Source: Phycisphaerales bacterium
Lineage (GTDB): Bacteria; Planctomycetota; Phycisphaerae; UBA1845
Direction: 5' to 3'
Length of the DNA stretch: 64,000 nt
Assembly (NCBI GenBank): GCA_020639095.1
Contig: JACKHH010000017.1
Span: forward strand, 6,960 to 70,959
Position numbers and translations under genes: made by a program. Positions 57,972 to 64,000 of this stretch are shown in pieces (position 1 is the stretch's first letter; each line of letters begins with the position of its first letter). The notes below the pieces were generated by a model, which was given only the letters and a program-made list of their open reading frames with translations, did no database searches and was not told the origin of the DNA.

Positions 57972-59825
57972 TCAGGCGTGGGGTTTGCTGGTGATACGGA
58001 CCACGCCGAGCGTGAGCAGCAGTCCCAGGCTCCAGGCGAGCAGTCCGGCGCCGGCGACGGTTTCGAGGTTCTGGGGCCAATTGTCGGCTGGGGTGGTGGT
58101 GATCGCGAGGTCGTCGAAGCTCACGATCGCGTCGCGGGTTACGCGGATGTCCGCCAGGTCCTGGCTGAGTTCGTTCGCGCGCGACTCCAGCAAGACCCGC
58201 CGGTCACGGGCCGACTCGCCCGCGGTTGCGGCAATCACGTAGGCTGGCAAGCGGTCGATGATCTGCTGGGCGGCGTCGGACTGGGCTTTGATTTCGTCAA
58301 CGAGCGTGACGATGTCCCCGCGCGTCGATTCGATCTCGGCAGTCATTGCTGCGATGCGGGCGGTACGTTCCTCGCGTGCGCGCTGCACCGCCTGCTGTTC
58401 GAGCGCGTCGTCGATGTCGCGACGGGTGGCTTGCGTGCGCTGCCAGAGACCACGAGCGCTTTGCAGTGCGGCATCGAGCAGATAGTTGTCCTGCGCGATC
58501 AACTCGTTCGCGGATCGGTCGAACGTGCGGTACGCCGTCTGCAAATCGTGGGCTTTGCGCACGAGCGTGGCCTGCGCGACCTGCGTGGCTGCGTTCGGAT
58601 CAGCCTGTTCGCCGAGCGCGCGAATTCGCCGGCGAAGCGTCGCGGTGGCCTGCTCGGAATCCTGCTGGAAATCACGGATGCGTTTGGCGGCTTCGTCGTA
58701 GACGCGAAGAATCTCCGCCGTGCGCGCGTCCACTTGAAGCTCCTCCAGACGAAGCAGATCTCGGGTCCACGCCTGCGCGAAGATCGTCGCGATGTGGTGG
58801 TATTCCGCTGCTTTTTCGGAAGTCTGTTCGAGCAGGGGACGCTCTGCCGCTGTCGCATTTTCCGCGGCAGCGGTCTCGGTGAGTTTGCCAATCTCCTCCG
58901 CGGCAGCAAGAACGGTATTGAGACTGTCGCCGCCTTCTTTTCCGATTGCAACCATCGTCGACTGAATCTGGAAGAGCTGGATTTCCAGGTGGCGCATGTC
59001 CTCCTGGAGGGGAATGTGGTTCCGATATGCCGACTCGCGTGCTTCCGCATCGACGACGGCATGCTCGATCGGTGGAGCCTCCTGCAGCGCGTCGCGCGAT
59101 GCCGTAACGGATCGGACGCGATCGCGCAGCTCAGTATATTGGCCCCACTGAATGCGTGTGGCTGCGTTCGTGTCGGTCAATTCTTCGAGCGGGGTCCGCT
59201 CGTTTACCGCCACTTGCGAATTGGTAATTTCGGCATCAACCGCGGACAACAGGCCGGAAAGGTCTGATAGTCGCTGCGCGATGTCGCGTTCTTTTTCGGT
59301 CAGTCGCTCACGTTGTGCGCTGGTGACCGTCGCGATGTGTGCCTTCAAGCCGGAACTGAACTCGGCAAGCTGCGCCTCAGCCACTTTACGCGTCGGGCCG
59401 GTAAGGCGAAGGTCCCAACCCGCGTCGCTCGCCGCAGCATCCAGCGACCACGCGACGTCTTTACCGCGCTCAGAGGATTGACGCGCGTACGCCCAGGCAT
59501 AATCCAGCAGCAACGAGCGAATATCAGCGTCGGATGTTGCGCTGGTTTGCGGACGCGCGTTCGCTCGGTCAACGTGTACGGTGGCGGGGAATTGCTTGGG
59601 TACAACCACCAGCGCACCGGCTGCCATGACCAGCGGCAGGATCAGGAGCACGAGGAAGCGGAGCACGCGCAGACCACGACGTTTCCGCGCCGGTGCTGGG
59701 CGTGCGGTCGATCCCGATGGAGCAGCCACCCCAGTGGATGAGGTGCTCGCTGCCCGAGGAGGCTCGCCGGTGCCGGATCGTTGCCGTGCCAACAGATCAG
59801 CCTCCCCACCTGCCGAAGTGTGCAT
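57972..59825 (-). CDS. Two-helix coiled-coil membrane protein, polysaccharide chain-length type
   Basis: This is a 617-residue protein with one transmembrane helix near the N-terminus (FLVLLILPLVMAAGALVVV, about residues 57-75) and one near the C-terminus (VAGAGLLAWSLGLLLTLGVV). A long, mostly helical coiled-coil domain of about 480 residues lies between them. This is the layout of Wzz-type polysaccharide co-polymerases and tip-type chain-length regulators, which set polysaccharide length and interact with export. A Pro/Arg-rich cytoplasmic N-terminus of about 45 residues precedes the first helix. Identity is inferred from topology and the neighbouring polysaccharide genes, not from motifs. 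The ATG at 59825 is the first ATG; a TTG 27 bases upstream is the alternative. Confidence 0.78.
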   Translation of the reverse strand: MHTSAGGEADLLARQRSGTGEPPRAASTSSTGVAAPSGSTARPAPARKRRGLRVLRFLVLLILPLVMAAGALVVVPKQFPATVHVDRANARPQTSATSDADIRSLLLDYAWAYARQSSERGKDVAWSLDAAASDAGWDLRLTGPTRKVAEAQLAEFSSGLKAHIATVTSAQRERLTEKERDIAQRLSDLSGLLSAVDAEITNSQVAVNERTPLEELTDTNAATRIQWGQYTELRDRVRSVTASRDALQEAPPIEHAVVDAEARESAYRNHIPLQEDMRHLEIQLFQIQSTMVAIGKEGGDSLNTVLAAAEEIGKLTETAAAENATAAERPLLEQTSEKAAEYHHIATIFAQAWTRDLLRLEELQVDARTAEILRVYDEAAKRIRDFQQDSEQATATLRRRIRALGEQADPNAATQVAQATLVRKAHDLQTAYRTFDRSANELIAQDNYLLDAALQSARGLWQRTQATRRDIDDALEQQAVQRAREERTARIAAMTAEIESTRGDIVTLVDEIKAQSDAAQQIIDRLPAYVIAATAGESARDRRVLLESRANELSQDLADIRVTRDAIVSFDDLAITTTPADNWPQNLETVAGAGLLAWSLGLLLTLGVVRITSKPHA

Positions 59826-60179
59826 GCGACGCGCTACCTGACCGCGATGCAACGGCGGAGGGCAACGTAACCTTCGGTGTCATGCGAGCTTGCAGGTTCA
59901 TGGGCGGTGCAGGGGTTCCGCGAGGCTCAAAGGCGGTGGCGGCGGCCGGCGTTCCGGGGCATCCGTCGCCAGCGCAGTGTACCAGCCGGTAACCTCAGTC
60001 ACAATCGTATTTAGCAGCGAGTCGGGTGGCTGATCGCCGCGCTTGTCAGGAGCCCGTAATGGTCGTAATCAGGCACCGTCAGGAGGTCGTTTTTCGGAAT
60101 CAGAGGACCCCGATTTCAGTGTGGATTTCGGCTGCTCGGAAAATCGTGCAACAGGGTGGTTGTGGGGCGCTCGGGTTGA

Positions 60180-60207
60180 TTGACAAGGTTTCGGATATGC
60201 CTATACT
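60180..60207 (+). promoter_or_regulatory. Strong sigma-70-type promoter upstream of tRNA-Thr and tuf
   Basis: TTGACA (60180-60185), 16 bases, then TATACT (60202-60207): a perfect -35 box and a five-of-six -10 box. It precedes the tRNA-Thr and tuf genes and is the best housekeeping promoter in the window. Confidence 0.8.
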
Positions 60208-60432
60208 GGCCACGCTCTGGATCGGCTGAGCGCGCAGCGGTACGCGCGTAACCATCGGGTTTGACGCGTTTTGCGCTGCGTCGACTCGATCGGACACCCG
60301 CGGTTTGCCCCCGATGTATGCGGTGGCCAGGGCGGGTGAGGGGCTGTATTCCAATCAGGGTCGTGTCCGCCGGTCGGTTTTTGGATGGTCGGTGGGTTGC
60401 CTCTGTTGCTCGCTGTAGGCGGTTGATTCGTT

Positions 60433-60504
<72 letters not shown>

Positions 60505-60580
60505 TTGCGTCGAAGGGTACGTTGCCGGAGAGATGCACCGGGCGGGCCCGTTGAGCAGGGCAGGGTGAGCGAGCTTAGAC

Positions 60581-60628
60581 TGCGATTCGCGGCGTGTGGT
60601 GAAACACGGTTTCCCGCGGCGAATCGCA
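60581..60628 (+). promoter_or_regulatory. Structured leader between tRNA-Thr and tuf
   Basis: TGCGATTCGC and its reverse complement GCGAATCGCA flank an inner stem (CGTGT / ACACG), giving a long nested hairpin 83 bases before the tuf start. A second stem (GGGG...CCCC) follows nearer the ribosome-binding site. It may be a processing site after the tRNA or a tuf regulatory leader. Confidence 0.5.
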
Positions 60629-60710
60629 ATAACGGAATTTGGTAATTCCCGATTTGCGGGGTCGAGGGGACAACTGCTCCCCGAATTGCGAGAGTGGAGG
60701 ACCACAAGAG

Positions 60711-61916
<1,206 letters not shown>

Positions 61917-61935
61917 TTGATTGAGAAATACCTGC

Positions 61936-61968
61936 CGGCTCCGGTTCGCGTGATGCGGGCCGGAGCCG
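61936..61968 (+). promoter_or_regulatory. 9-bp hairpin between tuf and rpmG
   Basis: CGGCTCCGG pairs with CCGGAGCCG around a 15-base loop. No T-run follows, so it is more likely a partial terminator or an RNA-stability element between tuf and rpmG. Confidence 0.45.
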
Positions 61969-61995
61969 AGCAGTCTTGTAAGGAGTGATGCGGGT

Positions 61996-62163
61996 ATGGC
62001 AAAGGCCCAGAAACGCGAATACGTGTGGCTTCAGTGCACCGAGACGGGTGACCTGAACTACCGCACGTCCGTGAACGTGCAGGGTGGCGTACCCAAGTTC
62101 ACGCTGAAGAAGTACTCGCCGCGATTGCGGAAGCGGACGGTCCACAAGATCAAGCGTAAGTAG
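61996..62163 (+). CDS. rpmG: 50S ribosomal protein L33
   Basis: This 55-residue basic protein begins MAKAQKREYVWLQC and has LNYRTSVNVQG and the typical end FTLKKYSPRLRKRT. It is the zinc-free type: only one Cys is present, so the two CxxC pairs of the zinc-binding paralog are missing. AAGGAG lies 9 bases before the ATG. The order tuf, rpmG, tRNA-Trp, secE, nusG, rplK is the common bacterial arrangement. Confidence 0.95.
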   Translation: MAKAQKREYVWLQCTETGDLNYRTSVNVQGGVPKFTLKKYSPRLRKRTVHKIKRK

Positions 62164-62241
62164 CTTGTGGGTGGTTCGGATGCCGGTAGCCGGTTGCGGC
62201 GCGTAGCGGTGTGAGCTGGCTGAACGCGGCGCAATGGTCAA

Positions 62242-62314
62242 AGGAGCGTAGCTCAATTGGCAGAGCACCGGTTTCCAAAACCGGCGGTTGGGGGTTCGAT
62301 TCCCTCCGCTCCTG
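62242..62314 (+). tRNA. tRNA-Trp (anticodon CCA)
   Basis: The 73-nt cloverleaf has acceptor AGGAGCG / CGCTCCT, D arm GCTC...GAGC, anticodon arm CCGGT-TTCCAAA-ACCGG with anticodon CCA, and T arm GGGGG-TTCGATT-CCCTC. CCA is not encoded. It sits between rpmG and secE, as in many bacteria. Confidence 0.95.
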
Positions 62315-62430
62315 GTTGCGAACTTTTCCGGTAGTTGGGATTTTTCAACTGCCGTTGGCGGCGTCGCACGGCTGGTTTGTTTCCTATCGGTTGTGGGCGT
62401 TGATGTTGCGGACTTTGGAGACGCAGGACG

Positions 62431-62913
62431 ATGTCGCAAGTGAGTAGTCCAGCGAAACGAGAAACCGAGACTTCACGACCTGCTCGGCGCGGGCAGAGCT
62501 TCTTCGATATGTACAAGAAGGGGCAGGGCTACTATACGCGCGTCGGCACGGCGATTGGTGCGGGTATTCTCGCGCTGGGATTCGCGGACTTCGTTCACGG
62601 TCAGTTGAATTTCGATCCGTCGTGGACGCCGGGCATCTGGATCAAGAACGGTATTCCCGTGCTCGCACTCGTGGGCCTGGGCTTGCTGATCTACTGGCTG
62701 GTCTGCGTGAAGCGGTCGAGTTGCGATTTCCTGATCGCGACCGACGGCGAAATGAAGAAGGTGAACTGGACCAGCCGCAAGGAAATCATCGCGGCGACGA
62801 AGGTGGTTATTCTGGTGACCCTTTTGACCGCGGTGATTCTGTTCGCGGTTGACTGGTTGTTCATGGAATTCTTCCAGCTCATCGATGTCCTGCGACAGGG
62901 CGGAGGCGCGTAG
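62431..62913 (+). CDS. secE: Preprotein translocase subunit SecE
   Basis: SecE is the essential clamp subunit of the SecYEG channel. The 160-residue protein has the conserved cytoplasmic motif EMKKVNWTSRKEIIAATK followed by the core transmembrane helix (VVILVTLLTAVILFAVDWLF). Two further helices precede it (IGAGILALGFADF and IPVLALVGLGLLIYWLVCV), giving three helices as in enterobacterial SecE rather than the single helix found in many bacteria. It is followed by nusG, the usual partner. Confidence 0.95.
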   Translation: MSQVSSPAKRETETSRPARRGQSFFDMYKKGQGYYTRVGTAIGAGILALGFADFVHGQLNFDPSWTPGIWIKNGIPVLALVGLGLLIYWLVCVKRSSCDFLIATDGEMKKVNWTSRKEIIAATKVVILVTLLTAVILFAVDWLFMEFFQLIDVLRQGGGA

Positions 62914-62986
62914 GGAACGCGTGATAAGGTTTTAGGGGGTTGCGCCGCCGGCGACTGGCTGGTGCGGTGCGACATAGAGTGACGTG

Positions 62987-63598
62987 ATGACTGACGAGGT
63001 CAAAACCGAGCAGCCCAGCAGCAGCGGAGATCAGCCGCTTTGCCAACCCGGCATGCGGTGGTATGTGCTGCGCGTCGCGTCGAACAAGGAAGAGTACGTC
63101 CGCGAGGCGCTGGAGCGCAAAGTCAAGATCGAGGGGCTTGATGGGCTCGTCGGTCGCATCCTGGTTCCGACGCTCAAGGAACGGCGGATGAAGGCGGGTG
63201 TTGCTCGCGTCTACAAGCGTAACCTCTATCCCGGCTACGTTTTCGTTGAGATGGCCACGGAAGATGACGGCTCTGTTCCGGAGAACGTCTGGTTCATGGC
63301 CAAGGAAACGACCGGGGTCGGCGACTTCATCGGGTCCGATGGCAAGCCCACCCCGATGGAAGATCACGACATCGCCGGCATGCTCGCGGCTTCGACGCAG
63401 GCGGAAGAGCAGCCGACGCTCAGCGGTATGAATTTCAACAAGGGCGACCACGTGAAGATCACGTCGGGTAGCTTTGAGAACTTCGAGGGGGACGTCGACT
63501 CGCTCGACGAGAAGCGCGGCATGGTCACGCTGATCGTGGAGATTTTCGGCAGATCGACTCCCGTCGAAGTGGAATACTGGCAGTTGGAACGTTTGTAG
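62987..63598 (+). CDS. nusG: Transcription termination/antitermination protein NusG
   Basis: NusG binds RNA polymerase through its N-terminal NGN domain, and Rho or ribosomal protein S10 through its C-terminal KOW domain. The 203-residue protein begins its NGN domain at MRWYVLRVASNKEEYVREAL, with NLYPGYVFVEM and ENVWFMAKETTGVGDFIG, and ends with the KOW domain FNKGDHVKITSGSFENFEGD. An insert of about 25 residues between the domains and a Gln/Ser-rich N-terminal extension are present. The ATG at 62987 is preferred over a GTG 3 bases upstream. Confidence 0.96.
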   Translation: MTDEVKTEQPSSSGDQPLCQPGMRWYVLRVASNKEEYVREALERKVKIEGLDGLVGRILVPTLKERRMKAGVARVYKRNLYPGYVFVEMATEDDGSVPENVWFMAKETTGVGDFIGSDGKPTPMEDHDIAGMLAASTQAEEQPTLSGMNFNKGDHVKITSGSFENFEGDVDSLDEKRGMVTLIVEIFGRSTPVEVEYWQLERL

Positions 63599-63678
63599 GC
63601 GGAGTGCACACCGAGGGGAACCACTTCGAGCATGACCTGCTCGTTGGTGTGCGAATTCCGGTTTGAAAGGGTAATGGC

Positions 63679-64000
63679 GTGGCAAAGGAACTGACCGCAA
63701 CGATCAAGCTGCAAGCACCGGGTGGCCAAGCGACCCCGGCACCGCCGATTGGCCCGGCACTTGGCCAGCACGGCGTGAACATCGGCCAGTTCGTGCAGCA
63801 GTTCAACGCCCAGACCGGCGAACTGAACGGCATGCCCGTGACGGTGGTGATCTCCGTGTGGGGCGATCGCACGTTCACCTTCGAGGTGAAGAGCCCGCCC
63901 GCCGCCGTGTTGCTCAAGGATGCCGCCAAGGTGGCAAAGGGCAGCGGCGTTCCGCACAAGGAGAAGGTCGGTTCGATCACGAAGGCGCAGCTTCGCGAGA
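63679..64000 (+). CDS. rplK: 50S ribosomal protein L11 (3' end outside window)
   Basis: L11 forms the GTPase-associated stalk base with 23S rRNA. The visible 107 residues start with a GTG and include TATIKLQAPGGQATPAPPIG, PALGQHGVNIGQFVQQFN and the start of the rRNA-binding domain (SPPAAVLLKDAAK). These are typical family segments. AAAGG lies upstream. It follows nusG by 80 bases, and the frame is open to the window end. Confidence 0.96.
   Translation, partial: MAKELTATIKLQAPGGQATPAPPIGPALGQHGVNIGQFVQQFNAQTGELNGMPVTVVISVWGDRTFTFEVKSPPAAVLLKDAAKVAKGSGVPHKEKVGSITKAQLRE

Noticed and set aside
59853..60180. Signal recognition particle or other structural RNA gene
   Set aside because: The GC-rich stretch lacks the conserved GGAAGG/tetraloop core of bacterial SRP RNA, and no other RNA family was recognised.

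Overview
This 64-kb window is high-GC chromosomal DNA, most likely from a Planctomycetota bacterium and probably a Phycisphaerae-like one. That placement is inferred from four things: an EF-Tu whose switch I departs from the usual RGITI signature in the way I recall for planctomycetes; secreted proteins ending in dockerin-like Asp-rich calcium repeats; very many short palindromic intergenic repeat families; and a divergent SecE and NusG. Nothing looks like a prophage, an integrative element or a CRISPR locus.

Layout. (1) 1-12.3 kb: branched-chain amino acid synthesis. The 3' part of ilvD is on the plus strand. A long minus-strand run follows in transcription order ilvB, ilvM-like, ilvC, leuA, leuC, leuD, cimA, leuB. 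Upstream of ilvB is a complete transcription attenuator: a promoter, a 49-residue leader peptide with a Leu/Val/Ile run, an antiterminator pairing and an intrinsic terminator. This is the most striking find in the window. (2) 12.4-22.1 kb: a RidA-family protein, scpA, trpS, an unknown membrane protein, a receiver protein, an HDOD-like/GAF/histidine kinase, a HTH-receiver protein, and mnmG, with a 29-bp-period tandem array between the kinase and the HTH-receiver gene. (3) 22.4-29.7 kb: envelope and housekeeping genes, including an M14 peptidase lipoprotein, an exported PCC-domain protein, an SDR epimerase, a site-2 protease, a PPC/metzincin lipoprotein and moeA. (4) 29.8-36.7 kb: a cell-elongation operon lnt, HEAT-repeat lipoprotein, mreD, PBP2, rodA.

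(5) 36.8-38.8 kb: three tandem Hsp20 genes behind a candidate sigma-54 promoter, followed by a 30-residue membrane peptide. (6) 38.8-45.7 kb: an FKBP lipoprotein, a GH57 glycosidase with a dockerin-like end, and a secreted matrixin-type protease with a dockerin-like end. (7) 45.7-52.4 kb: cysS (with a duplicated C-terminal module), ispF, arsC, a small membrane protein, a TIM-barrel protein and mutL. (8) 52.5-59.8 kb: a PEGA lipoprotein and an exopolysaccharide group (initiating glycosyl-phosphate transferase, CapK-like adenylate-forming enzyme, zinc-ribbon membrane protein, chain-length-type coiled-coil protein). (9) 60.1-64 kb: a strong promoter, tRNA-Thr, tuf, rpmG, tRNA-Trp, secE, nusG and the start of rplK, in the usual bacterial order.

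The BCAA cluster encodes every common step to valine, leucine and isoleucine except the transaminase. CimA provides a threonine-independent route to 2-ketobutyrate, so one attenuator sensing Leu/Val/Ile-tRNA charging could control the whole run. Start sites were chosen from ribosome-binding sites and domain boundaries read by eye. Family assignments rest on motif recognition, not on database searches.
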